From positions 1 through 59,658 of the IMG/VR virus record IMGVR_UViG_3300027851_000001: a DNA stretch of 59,658 bases; one strand, 5' to 3'. The notes below the pieces were generated by a model. It was not told the origin of the DNA. It ran no database searches and saw only the letters and a program-made list of their open reading frames with translations. Each line of letters opens with the position of its first letter. Positions within the stretch are counted from its first letter, which is position 1. Source of the DNA: a virus. Both the position numbers and the translations under genes were made by a program. Shown piece by piece: positions 33,961 to 40,360 of the stretch.

Positions 33961-34030
33961 GGACGTCGCCCTCGCGGTCGTCATCGGCCTTGCGCTCGCC
34001 GCCCTCGCGGTGCGATACTTCACCACCTGA
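33953..34030 (+). CDS. Tiny membrane protein (25 aa)
   Basis: An ATG overlapping the previous gene by 8 bases encodes a 25-residue peptide that is almost one hydrophobic helix (L-A-V-V-I-G-L-A-L-A-A-L-A-V) with a basic end. It resembles other single-span peptides of this phage (39549, 48662). Real translation is likely because of coupling. Confidence 0.45.
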   Translation: MFKDVALAVVIGLALAALAVRYFTT

Positions 34031-34065
34031 TCCACTCACTCCCTGGGGCATATCGCTGCCCTTTC

Positions 34066-34097
34066 GCCCCCGCGCCGCAAGGTTCGGGGGCTTTTTT
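34066..34097 (+). terminator. Rho-independent terminator
   Basis: GCCCCCG (34066-34072) and CGGGGGC (34085-34091) form a strong stem, followed by TTTTTT. It ends the short transcript of the three genes from 33599 to 34030. Confidence 0.8.
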
Positions 34098-34133
34098 ACG
34101 TCCGAGCAGTACGCGACGAGCTAAGGCCCGGGC

Positions 34134-34169
34134 AACTACTATCACTTCGCTAGCAAACTACTATCACCC
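34134..34169 (+). repeat. AACTACTATCAC repeats, copies 2 and 3
   Basis: AACTACTATCAC at 34134-34145 and AACTACTATCACCC at 34156-34169, 22 bases apart (two helical turns). They lie between the terminator and the promoter of the 234-aa gene, suggesting cooperative binding of a regulator or initiator. Confidence 0.6.
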
Positions 34170-34188
34170 GGCGGGGCTCGGCGAGCCG

Positions 34189-34204
34189 TAATCCCATGGG
34201 ATTT
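34189..34204 (+). promoter_or_regulatory. TAATCCC palindrome, site 1
   Basis: TAATCCCATGGGATTT, matching the consensus at 15 of 16 bases, lies 15 bases upstream of the -35 of the 34220 promoter. That puts its centre near -58, where an activator site would be. Confidence 0.75.
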
Positions 34205-34219
34205 GCCCTCACATAACGC

Positions 34220-34248
34220 TTGCACCACATGTGTCATAGGTATATAAT
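34220..34248 (+). promoter_or_regulatory. Early promoter of the 234-aa gene
   Basis: TTGCAC (34220-34225), a 17-base spacer and TATAAT (34243-34248). The spacer contains the palindrome CACATGTG. A 65-base leader follows, ending in ACTTGTTTACTGGAG before the ATG at 34314. Confidence 0.75.
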
Positions 34249-34313
34249 TGGCACATGCCACGAAGGCATACCGACCCGGCGGACCCGGACACTTGTTTAC
34301 TGGAGTACTTATC

Positions 34314-35018
34314 ATGGCCATCGCCACCGCTATCAAAGCCCCCGTCACTCGCGCCCAGAAGGACGCAGCCCGCGCCACCAAAAAGGCCGCTGCTGTTGTC
34401 GCCACCCGCGACGCGAACGTGGGAACCCTCATCAACAAAGCTGGACAAGCTGCAGCTTCCATGTACACCCTGTGCCGGGAGGCTGCACAGGCGGCCGCAA
34501 AGCAACTCAACCCGGCCAAGCCTCTGCAGGAACGTCTCTCCGAAGTGGTGAGCCTGTATGCGGCCGACTTCGCTGCAGCGGGTCATAACGTCAAGGCCGT
34601 GTTCTCTGATGCACTCATGCTGCACGCATGCGCTCAGACCCCGGTGAGCGTCAACGCCATCGGCACCGATGGCAAAAAATGCGAACAGCATGTGACCGCA
34701 GCAGACGCGGTCAACATGAGCAAACATGCCATGCGCGATGCCGCAAAGCAAGTGCGCGAAGCCCATGGTATCGGCCGCAAAGCGGGTGCCGGCCGCAAAG
34801 CTGCAGTCCCGGCCGCAAAGCCCACGTCCAAGGTGGCGCAGCCCGCGACCGTGACGGCATCCGAGGTGGACCGGTTCACATCATGGTTGGATGACATGGA
34901 CGCCTATATCGGCGACGCGGTTTACCACCCGCGGATTGTGGCCCACCTCATTACGCTGGGCTTCACGCTCAGCAAAGCCGCCAAAGGTCGCACCGTGACA
35001 GGCGCGGCCAGCCACTAA
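34314..35018 (+). CDS. Abundant-type early protein, Ala/Lys-rich (234 aa)
   Basis: A strong ribosome site (CTGGAG) and a near-consensus promoter suggest high early expression. The protein is helical and Ala-rich with a basic N-terminus (R-A-Q-K-D-A-A-R-A-T-K-K-A) and a linker of three R-K-A/G-A-G-like repeats near residues 155-165. I recognise no family; DNA binding is possible from charge. Confidence 0.6.
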   Translation: MAIATAIKAPVTRAQKDAARATKKAAAVVATRDANVGTLINKAGQAAASMYTLCREAAQAAAKQLNPAKPLQERLSEVVSLYAADFAAAGHNVKAVFSDALMLHACAQTPVSVNAIGTDGKKCEQHVTAADAVNMSKHAMRDAAKQVREAHGIGRKAGAGRKAAVPAAKPTSKVAQPATVTASEVDRFTSWLDDMDAYIGDAVYHPRIVAHLITLGFTLSKAAKGRTVTGAASH

Positions 35019-35028
35019 ACCACAACAT

Positions 35029-35050
35029 ACCCGCCCCACATGGGGCGGGT
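35029..35050 (+). promoter_or_regulatory. Strong hairpin before the 87-aa gene
   Basis: ACCCGCCCC-acat-GGGGCGGGT is a perfect 9-bp stem immediately ahead of the ribosome site TAAAGG. There is no T-tract, so it more likely protects or separates the mRNA of the next gene than terminates. Confidence 0.6.
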
Positions 35051-35062
35051 AAAGGATCAACC

Positions 35063-35326
35063 ATGAAAAATTTTTTCTACATCGAGGTGACCGACACGTT
35101 CGCGGGTGAAGCGAACTATGGTTGGATGACCCGCCACAAGGTGCGCGCATCCACACCACGTGGTGCCATGGTGCGCCTGGGCCGCATGTCTGGCATGTCA
35201 TGGCGCAAGGTCGGCGACTATGGCGATACGCTCCGGTATGACAGCGCCAGCGGCGCCACGTGCGCGTTTATCGAGCCGTGGGAGGATGAGCACGCCGACC
35301 TGCCCCGCGTGCGCGAGCTGTTGTAA
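35063..35326 (+). CDS. Hypothetical early protein (87 aa)
   Basis: The pattern F-F-Y-I-E-V-T-D-T-F then G-E-A-N-Y-G-W and H-K-V-R-A-S is conserved among small proteins of phages and plasmids without an assigned function (memory, moderate). It is followed by a terminator. No enzyme motif. Confidence 0.65.
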   Translation: MKNFFYIEVTDTFAGEANYGWMTRHKVRASTPRGAMVRLGRMSGMSWRKVGDYGDTLRYDSASGATCAFIEPWEDEHADLPRVRELL

Positions 35327-35346
35327 GCCCCGCGAATCCCCACCGA

Positions 35347-35377
35347 GGGCCCAGGCGCAAGCCGTGGGCCCTTTTTT
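35347..35377 (+). terminator. Rho-independent terminator
   Basis: GGGCCCA (35347-35353) pairs with TGGGCCC (35365-35371), followed by TTTTTT. It closes the 34314-35326 unit. Confidence 0.85.
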
Positions 35378-35394
35378 GCGTCCACCAAGGGGGT

Positions 35395-35449
35395 AACTAC
35401 TATCACCCGCGTTCGGCGCTCACAGGCCCGATACGCTGAACTACTATCA
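35395..35449 (+). repeat. AACTACTATCA repeats, copies 4 and 5
   Basis: AACTACTATCACCC at 35395-35408 and AACTACTATCA at 35439-35449, 44 bases apart (about four helical turns), just after the terminator. Confidence 0.6.
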
Positions 35450-35501
35450 GGGCAACGTGCCCGCAGCGGGCGATGAGTGGGGATGCGGCCCACGGGGCCG
35501 C

Positions 35502-35517
35502 TAATCCCGTGGGATTA
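35502..35517 (+). promoter_or_regulatory. TAATCCC palindrome, site 2
   Basis: TAATCCCGTGGGATTA in the gene-free region. A TTGCAC box follows 13 bases later, as at site 1, but no -10 is visible. Confidence 0.75.
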
Positions 35518-36109
35518 AGTCCTACATATGTTGCACAGATACATGAGCCTAGCAAACCCCGTGCCAACTGAGGTATGAGCGAGGCAAAAAGGCATACTGC
35601 TGGGGGTTTAACGAAAGTACTACAGTTTTTGGAAGGAAAATATCGCTCGGAACCCGCATAAACACTGGGCCTCTGAAAACTAACTAAAAGTTGTGCCGCA
35701 TCGTGAGATGAATGAGCCGCGATGTGAAACGGCGGAAGCCGGAGAAAACGCGGAATCGGCATGAACAAAACAACGTAAGTACTTGATTTATATAGAGAAT
35801 GTGGCTGCGGGCGGGCGGTTCCCGCACAGGTGCCAAGGGACAGCCCGGAGGGTGGGGGGTATAGAGTTAGTTAATTAGATAGATAGATGATAATAATTGG
35901 GTTACGCGGGCAACTTTTTGGTCTGTCCCCAATTTCGGCGCGGAGAGGTGCCGATGGAGGCTGCCGGCTTCCCGCAGTGTCTCTCTACCCCCGGAAAATC
36001 TATCTATTTGTCTAATCCTTATAAATCAACGACTTGCAAGCGTTTCTTCGAGCTAAACTCGAACGTCTGCAATCTATGGTTACGTTTCGTCCGCGCACAT
36101 CAGAAGCAC

Positions 36110-36300
36110 ACGACACTAGTGCTTCGGTTCAACACAGTAACAACGCCGACATCTACGCACCTTGCTTCGGATACACACACGCACAACCCTTCGGGTTTCC
36201 AACAAACCGCACGTGCAACACACACACAACCGAAGCGTTGTACTAGCCTGTCCACGTGCAACACACGCATAACCACATCATCTACGCACAACCGAAGCAC
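36110..36300. repeat. Cluster of short direct and inverted repeats
   Basis: GCTTCGG(TT) occurs at about 36121 and 36163 and its complement AACCGAAGC at about 36230 and 36291. ATCTACGCAC occurs at about 36150 and 36280, and ACGTGCAACACAC twice (about 36208 and 36255). The array could be initiator-binding iterons. Confidence 0.5.
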
Positions 36301-36302
36301 CT

Positions 36303-36318
36303 TAATCCCGTGGGATTA
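36303..36318 (+). promoter_or_regulatory. TAATCCC palindrome, site 3
   Basis: TAATCCCGTGGGATTA, 21 bases upstream of the -35 of the promoter at 36340; centre near -64. Confidence 0.75.
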
Positions 36319-36339
36319 GCCCTGCCTCGTACGCAACTA

Positions 36340-36368
36340 TTGCGCTCCGCGCTTTTTGTTGGTACATT
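36340..36368 (+). promoter_or_regulatory. Promoter of the ribbon-helix-helix gene
   Basis: TTGCGC (36340-36345), 17-base spacer, TACATT (36363-36368), 29 bases before the ATG at 36397. Palindrome site 3 lies just upstream. Confidence 0.6.
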
Positions 36369-36396
36369 GCAGCTTTCCACCCACCCAGGAGCCACG

Positions 36397-37194
36397 ATGG
36401 CTAAGACCGTTACCACCCCAATCACCCTCCGCGTCCCCATGGATGTGTTCGAGTCGCTGCAGAGACTGGCCACTTTGCGGGGCGTGTCGCCCAGCGCCGC
36501 TGCCCGAGAGGTGCTGCACCGCGCCATGATCGAGGGCCGCCTGCAGAGCTACGTCGACCCTGCAGCCACCTCAGCGGCTCCCGCCGCACCCACCAAGCCA
36601 GCACCTGTGCTGGACATGAGCCCGGAGGCAGTAGCCCTGCGTGCAAAGCTCGACGCACTGTTCGACGGTGCCGACGAACCCGCTGCACCAGCCCCTGCGC
36701 ACACTGCGAGCACCCCTGCACCCGCGTCGCCACCCGCCAACCCGCGCGACTGGCTGTTACTTGACGGCAGCGAGCCGGACCCTGACACGCTGGAGCAGCT
36801 GGTGTTCTGCTTCGACACACCGGAGAAGTTCGCGGCGCACAACGCACGCGAGCGCAAGCGCCTGGAGCAGGAGCGCATAAAAGCAACCATCCTCACCCCC
36901 GAGCAGACCATGGCACGCATTGCCGAGGGCATGGCGGCCGTGCGGGCACAACCCGGCCACGGCTACATCGAGCCTTACGTCCGCGTGGACCACGCCCCCA
37001 AGCGGGAGCCCCTCACCGCAGCCAACTCCGCCGAACTTCCCGAGGCCGGCACCCCCGCATGGATAGCCATGGCGGAACGTCAAGGGCTCCCGCCTGAAGC
37101 CATCGCCGAGGTGGTTGCAGCCACGCAGCCGAGCCCTGCACCCGAGGCCAAGGTGGTGTCGGGCTCCTTCGACTTCGACGCCTGGGGGGATTGA
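36397..37194 (+). CDS. Ribbon-helix-helix DNA-binding protein (265 aa)
   Basis: A start at 36397 follows CCAGGAGCCACG. Residues 1-50 (T-T-P-I-T-L-R-V-P-M-D-V-F-E-S-L ... G-V-S-P-S-A-A-A-R-E-V-L) fit the Arc/CopG ribbon-helix-helix fold: a beta strand, two helices and a conserved turn. The rest is a Pro/Ala-rich linker and a mixed C-terminal domain of unknown role, ending D-F-D-A-W-G-D. As the most obvious DNA-binding protein of the early region, it is the prime candidate for binding one of the dispersed operators, possibly with autoregulation through site 3. That link is inference. Confidence 0.75.
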   Translation: MAKTVTTPITLRVPMDVFESLQRLATLRGVSPSAAAREVLHRAMIEGRLQSYVDPAATSAAPAAPTKPAPVLDMSPEAVALRAKLDALFDGADEPAAPAPAHTASTPAPASPPANPRDWLLLDGSEPDPDTLEQLVFCFDTPEKFAAHNARERKRLEQERIKATILTPEQTMARIAEGMAAVRAQPGHGYIEPYVRVDHAPKREPLTAANSAELPEAGTPAWIAMAERQGLPPEAIAEVVAATQPSPAPEAKVVSGSFDFDAWGD

Positions 37195-37421
37195 TGGACA
37201 CCGACACCGAACGGGTTGTGCTTCTGGCACAGATCGCGCTGGAGGGCGTCACCCTGAGCCCGGAGGTGCAGGACGCGTGCAGCACCGCGACGCTGCGGGC
37301 CATCCTCGACGTAGCAGTGCGCAGGAGCGCCCGAGGGCTTGAACCTATGCAGTATGTTGCGCGGACTACAGGGCTAAAGCCGCGCGTGTACCCGGCGTAT
37401 GGAGCCCTGCCGTGCCCATAG
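37194..37421 (+). CDS. Small protein, tandem paralogue 1 (75 aa)
   Basis: Overlaps the RHH stop (TGATG). It contains V-L-L-A-Q-I-A-L-E-G-V then L-S-P-E-V-Q-D-A, closely matched by the next gene. Helical; function unknown. The pair arose by duplication. Confidence 0.65.
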   Translation: MDTDTERVVLLAQIALEGVTLSPEVQDACSTATLRAILDVAVRRSARGLEPMQYVARTTGLKPRVYPAYGALPCP

Positions 37422-37648
37422 CACCCGACGAAACCCGCCTCACCTTGCTGGCGCAGATCGCGCTGGAGGGCGTGCGGATGACACCGGAAGCGCAGGAGCT
37501 GGCGAGCATGGAACGGCTGGAAACCATCCTAGATGCAGCGAGGTACAGGAGCCGGTACAACCGGGCGCAGGCCGAGTACGGCGTAGAGCGCAATGCGGAC
37601 GGCACTGGCCCAATCGTTGTGGGCGTAGCCAAGTTTCCCACGACTTGA
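37412..37648 (+). CDS. Small protein, tandem paralogue 2 (78 aa)
   Basis: A GTG start at 37412 overlaps paralogue 1 by 10 bases. T-L-L-A-Q-I-A-L-E-G-V then M-T-P-E-A-Q-E-L and a similar third helix mark it as a diverged copy. The C-terminus differs. Followed at once by the operator-bearing promoter at 37645. Confidence 0.65.
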   Translation: MPIAPDETRLTLLAQIALEGVRMTPEAQELASMERLETILDAARYRSRYNRAQAEYGVERNADGTGPIVVGVAKFPTT

Positions 37649-37673
37649 CACGTACACCACATAGTGGTACAAT
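37645..37673 (+). promoter_or_regulatory. Operator-bearing promoter 1
   Basis: TTGACA (37645-37650), 17-base spacer, TACAAT (37668-37673). The spacer holds ACCACATAGTGGT (37656-37668), a perfect 5-3-5 inverted repeat. The -35 and whole spacer are identical to promoter 2 at 40958. A protein bound there would block RNA polymerase. Confidence 0.85.
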
Positions 37674-37769
37674 GTAGTCTGTGTAGGGGAAGAACGCCTG
37701 AACGATGGCGCCCCTGCACAGTTACCCTAATCCCGTGGGATTAACTTGTTCACTTATTGGAGAATCACA
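37674..37769 (+). promoter_or_regulatory. Structured leader behind promoter 1
   Basis: TGTGTAGGGG pairs with CCCCTGCACA (one wobble), with an inner CGCC/GGCG hairpin, then palindrome site 4 and ACTTGTTCACTTATTGGAG. Promoter 2 has a shorter version with the same order of parts. Confidence 0.6.
37728..37743 (+). promoter_or_regulatory. TAATCCC palindrome, site 4
   Basis: TAATCCCGTGGGATTA within the transcribed leader, 26 bases before the ATG at 37770. Confidence 0.8.
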
Positions 37770-37952
37770 ATGGCCCACATCGCCTACCTCATCCGCGAGA
37801 CTCTGACGTTCGCCTACCTCTGCGGGCTCTATGAGTGCCTGCGCTACGGCAACGAGTCTGGCCGCACACACCGCTTCAACCAAGACTGGAACGAGGCGTA
37901 CGACACGGGTATGAACCACGCGGACTGGCTGTGCCGTCGCAGCACCTACTAA
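37770..37952 (+). CDS. Small early protein (60 aa)
   Basis: The start at 37770 is preceded by TATTGGAGAATCACA. Aromatic and charged residues alternate (F-A-Y-L-C-G-L-Y-E-C-L-R-Y-G-N). First gene behind promoter 1; function unknown. The stop codon lies inside palindrome site 5. Confidence 0.6.
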   Translation: MAHIAYLIRETLTFAYLCGLYECLRYGNESGRTHRFNQDWNEAYDTGMNHADWLCRRSTY

Positions 37953-37965
37953 TCCCACGGGATTA
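37950..37965 (+). promoter_or_regulatory. TAATCCC palindrome, site 5
   Basis: TAATCCCACGGGATTA. Its TAA is the stop codon of the 60-aa gene. Confidence 0.8.
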
Positions 37966-37996
37966 GGGGTCCACTACTCATTCACTGGAGATTCTC

Positions 37997-38251
37997 ATGG
38001 CCAAAGCCAAACGCACCTGCGCGTTCACCCCCGACGACATTCGGCAAATGCTGCCCGTAATAACCAAAGATGGGGCGTTCACACGATCGGATTTAATCCT
38101 CCTCTACACCGTCGTCACCTCCCGCATCGCCATGCTGGCCCTGAACCCGGACCTGCCGGAAGATGCCGCGTACAGGCAGTCCTTGGTGCACCTGTCCCTG
38201 CGCATCGAGAACATGGTGTACGACATGGACACACCGCGAGGTGCCGCATGA
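37997..38251 (+). CDS. Small early protein (84 aa)
   Basis: Start behind CATTCACTGGAGATTCTC. Helical (F-T-P-D-D-I-R-Q-M-L then S-L-V-H-L-S-L-R-I-E-N-M); could be a small adaptor or anti-host protein. Not recognised. Coupled by ATGA to the next gene. Confidence 0.6.
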   Translation: MAKAKRTCAFTPDDIRQMLPVITKDGAFTRSDLILLYTVVTSRIAMLALNPDLPEDAAYRQSLVHLSLRIENMVYDMDTPRGAA

Positions 38252-38610
38252 GCACCGGGCTCCCACTTCCACTGTCCATCGCCGACTTGCCCGTGGGCGC
38301 CACGTTCACCCACAAGGGTGTGGAGTACCGAAAGGTGTTCAACAAGGGTGTCGTGGACGCTGCCATCATCATGGCCGCGCGGCACCCGGACCACGAAGGC
38401 GTGTTCCCACTTGGTGGGCAGCTGGGTGCGCCGCCGTCACTGAGCATCTGCGCAGAGTGCCCCGCGAGTGGGTCCAATAACCACCGCCGGATGTGCTCGG
38501 ATGTGTACACCACGGTCCCGTGCCACACGCCTGACCAGCGCGGCTCCATGCTGATCCTCACCGTGGATACCGCCTACGAAATGGCCTTGGCCGGGTGCGT
38601 GTCATGGTAG
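38248..38610 (+). CDS. Hypothetical early protein (120 aa)
   Basis: The second half has cysteines (C-A-E-C-P, R-M-C-S, P-C-H-T) that could bind zinc, following G-V-E-Y-R-K-V-F-N-K. Overlaps the previous gene by ATGA. Function unknown. Confidence 0.6.
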   Translation: MSTGLPLPLSIADLPVGATFTHKGVEYRKVFNKGVVDAAIIMAARHPDHEGVFPLGGQLGAPPSLSICAECPASGSNNHRRMCSDVYTTVPCHTPDQRGSMLILTVDTAYEMALAGCVSW

Positions 38611-38627
38611 CAACGGCCCACCACAAC

Positions 38628-38643
38628 TAATCCCGTGGGATTA
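38628..38643 (+). promoter_or_regulatory. TAATCCC palindrome, site 6
   Basis: TAATCCCGTGGGATTA, 51 bases before the ATG at 38695, between two genes. Confidence 0.8.
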
Positions 38644-38694
38644 CCGGGTTCCCACACACCCGTACCCGGCGCACTTGTTTACTGGAGAATTCAC

Positions 38695-38922
38695 ATGGCC
38701 AAACCCCCTGTCAAAATCACCGCCCCCACGGCGTACCACGGTTTCATCCTTCGCCCTCGCAAAGACGGTGGCATGGACCTGATCGACCCCGAGACCCACC
38801 GCTGGGCAGCCTTCCCGACGCAACGGTATGCGAAATGGAGCGCTACGCTCTTGACCAACATGGCCACCCGGTTCGGCGCATCGGCACCACTGAAAACCCT
38901 GCCTATTGTGGATGCACCATGA
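38695..38922 (+). CDS. Small early protein (75 aa)
   Basis: Begins after ACTTGTTTACTGGAGAATTCAC, a clear early leader. G-F-I-L-R-P-R-K-D-G-G-M-D-L and H-R-W-A-A-F suggest a small beta-rich fold. Function unknown. ATGA overlap with the next gene. Confidence 0.6.
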   Translation: MAKPPVKITAPTAYHGFILRPRKDGGMDLIDPETHRWAAFPTQRYAKWSATLLTNMATRFGASAPLKTLPIVDAP

Positions 38923-39137
38923 AAGCCACTGACCGCCCCCCACTGCCCCTGGGCAACGCCGAGTACCTGTCGTGGTACGCACTGAAGCAAGCCGCCCGCG
39001 CCGATGGACTGGATGACACCGGCTACTGCCTCGACGCCCCATGCCGCATCCCATGCGGCTGCCACGCTAACGAGTACACACTGCCCCGCACCGCCCCCAC
39101 GGTCGACCGGGAGCCCGGAGCAAGGGTGCACGCATGA
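38919..39137 (+). CDS. Small Cys-containing protein (72 aa)
   Basis: Y-L-S-W-Y-A-L-K-Q-A-A-R then C-L-D-A-P-C-R-I-P-C-G-C-H has four cysteines and a histidine, suggesting a metal site. Coupled at both ends by ATGA. Not recognised. Confidence 0.55.
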   Translation: MKATDRPPLPLGNAEYLSWYALKQAARADGLDDTGYCLDAPCRIPCGCHANEYTLPRTAPTVDREPGARVHA

Positions 39138-39310
39138 ACCCGCTCACCCGCGAGTACCTGCTGCTGTGGCTGCGCATCCGTGCCGCCTACTGGCGCTGGG
39201 TGCTGGACAACATCGACCCGTGCCACGAGGATGTGCCGCTCGTGATGCGCACCGCGTGGACCATCAACGACAGGATTGACGCCCTAGAACGGGCAAGGGG
39301 TACGACATGA
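39134..39310 (+). CDS. Small helical protein (58 aa)
   Basis: ATG overlapping the previous stop; M-N-P-L-T-R-E-Y-L-L-L-W-L-R-I-R followed by an acidic stretch and a C-terminal helix. It lies in frame with tight overlaps on both sides (ATGA), which argues it is real despite its size. Confidence 0.55.
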   Translation: MNPLTREYLLLWLRIRAAYWRWVLDNIDPCHEDVPLVMRTAWTINDRIDALERARGTT

Positions 39311-39552
39311 GCACCAACACCCACACCCACACCATCTGCATCGACGTCAAGGTGCACGACATTACCAAGCTCTACGACGCCGCGTGCTTGCGGTACCGGG
39401 AGGAGAACACCGAAGCCGACCGCGACGAGGTATGCGACATGCTGGGCGACGGGCCCCCGGGCTACGTCGATGTGACCGCGTGCCTGATCATGCTGCTGGA
39501 CCCGGGCACGCTGCCGGGCTGCGCCATCCTTGAGAGTCGAGGTGCAACATGA
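39307..39552 (+). CDS. Small acidic early protein (81 aa)
   Basis: A His/Thr-rich start (T-H-T-H-T-I-C-I-D-V-K-V) and an acidic middle (E-A-D-R-D-E-V-C-D-M). Overlaps both neighbours by ATGA. Function unknown. Confidence 0.55.
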   Translation: MSTNTHTHTICIDVKVHDITKLYDAACLRYREENTEADRDEVCDMLGDGPPGYVDVTACLIMLLDPGTLPGCAILESRGAT

Positions 39553-39650
39553 CCTCCGACGACTTCATCATCATTTCGCTCGGCTTCGCTGCCGCGCTCT
39601 GGTTCCTGTGGGACGCGTACTGCCGGACCCCACCCGACGATAAGGAGTAG
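39549..39650 (+). CDS. Tiny membrane protein (33 aa)
   Basis: Start overlaps the previous stop (ATGA). One hydrophobic span (I-I-I-S-L-G-F-A-A-A-L-W-F-L-W) with acidic ends. Its last codons carry the AAGGAG that serves as ribosome site for the next gene. Confidence 0.5.
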   Translation: MTSDDFIIISLGFAAALWFLWDAYCRTPPDDKE

Positions 39651-39654
39651 CACC

Positions 39655-40089
39655 ATGACCATACCCACCCTGCACACTTTTGCTGCCTGGGCACACCTGC
39701 CCAATGCGCGCACTGCAGCCATGCTGATCAACCACGCGTCGACACACATCCCCCTGTGGGAAGCGGCGTGGTACGAGGCCCGAGGGATGACCACCTACAC
39801 GCGGCTCACGCTCGCCTGGGATGCGGCGTGGCACGTCCACCGCGCCGACAACGCCAACGACGCAGCCCGCGCTGCACTGCGTGACTCCCGCTGGGACGTG
39901 CCCAGTGCCCTGGTGCGAGACGCCCTGCGTGGCCCCTGTGCCGCACTGACCACGTGGGAGCACTGCGCAGCGTACCTGACACGGCCGCACCGGGAACTTG
40001 TCACTATGGCCGACGCCGGGGACCACGCTGCCGCGCTTCTGATACCTGCCGTGCTGGCCGCCGAAGCCGCTCGCCGGGCGAAGGAGTAA
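39655..40089 (+). CDS. Ala/Trp-rich helical protein (144 aa)
   Basis: Start behind AAGGAGTAGCACC. Repeated A-W-x-A motifs (W-E-A-A-W-Y-E-A-R, L-A-W-D-A-A-W) suggest a repeat helical protein, like small protein-binding scaffolds. Not recognised. The stop codon starts palindrome site 7. Confidence 0.6.
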   Translation: MTIPTLHTFAAWAHLPNARTAAMLINHASTHIPLWEAAWYEARGMTTYTRLTLAWDAAWHVHRADNANDAARAALRDSRWDVPSALVRDALRGPCAALTTWEHCAAYLTRPHRELVTMADAGDHAAALLIPAVLAAEAARRAKE

Positions 40090-40102
40090 TCCCATGGGAT
40101 TA
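40087..40102 (+). promoter_or_regulatory. TAATCCC palindrome, site 7
   Basis: TAATCCCATGGGATTA. TAA ends the 144-aa gene and the central ATG (40094) can start the next one. Confidence 0.8.
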
Positions 40103-40360
40103 AAAGCTGCTGATCTTCACACCTTCAACGACCCCCACCGGGGCCTGCTTGCTTTCATCATCTCCACCCGCGACGGTCACCCCACCGGTGTGCTGTACGC
40201 GGGCTCCACCAAAGCGGCGCAACACCGGGCGCAAGCCCTCGCCGGCCGCGGCGCCACTGCTTCCCTGACCCACACCACTCACTCATTTACTGGAGAACAC
40301 CATGGCTATGAACCAAGAAAATCCCCTCGCCCCCATCCCCGAGGGCGCCTGCACCGATGA
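40094..40360 (+). CDS. Possible small protein starting inside palindrome (88 aa)
   Basis: ATG in the middle of palindrome site 7, preceded by AAGGAG at good spacing. The first 60 residues (F-N-D-P-H-R-G-L-L-A-F-I-I-S-T-R-D-G-H-P) look like a folded protein, but the last 20 are out-of-frame translation of the following gene, which it overlaps by 59 bases. Real translation is uncertain. Confidence 0.4.
   Translation: MGLKAADLHTFNDPHRGLLAFIISTRDGHPTGVLYAGSTKAAQHRAQALAGRGATASLTHTTHSFTGEHHGYEPRKSPRPHPRGRLHR

Larger units (their letters stand above)
35327..36396. other. Gene-free region; candidate replication/control region
   Basis: The largest non-coding stretch (about 1.07 kb), AT-richer than its surroundings. 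After the terminator it holds two AACTACTATCA repeats, palindrome site 2 and an RNA-like fold (AAACCCC 35554-35560 with GGGGTTT 35603-35609, enclosing GTATG/CATAC). An AT-rich TAGATAGATAGATGATAATA block (about 35875-35895) has an inverted match, ATCTATCTATTTGTCTAAT, at 35998-36016. A 36110-36300 cluster of AACCGAAGC/GCTTCGG and ATCTACGCAC repeats with CACACA tracts follows, then palindrome site 3 and a promoter. Short ORFs here lack ribosome sites and are rejected. Confidence 0.6.

Noticed and set aside
35554-35609. Known structured RNA or tRNA
   Set aside because: Pairing is plausible but matches no cloverleaf or riboswitch pattern that I know, so it is only noted within the region entry.
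35403-35768. Minus-strand ORF of 121 codons in the gene-free region
   Set aside because: No ribosome site, crosses AACTACTATCA repeats and palindrome site 2, and has no protein-like pattern.
35897-36319. Plus-strand ORFs (140 and 70 codons) before the RHH gene
   Set aside because: They read through CACACA repeats and palindrome site 3, lack ribosome sites and give Thr/His/Ser-rich low-complexity products.
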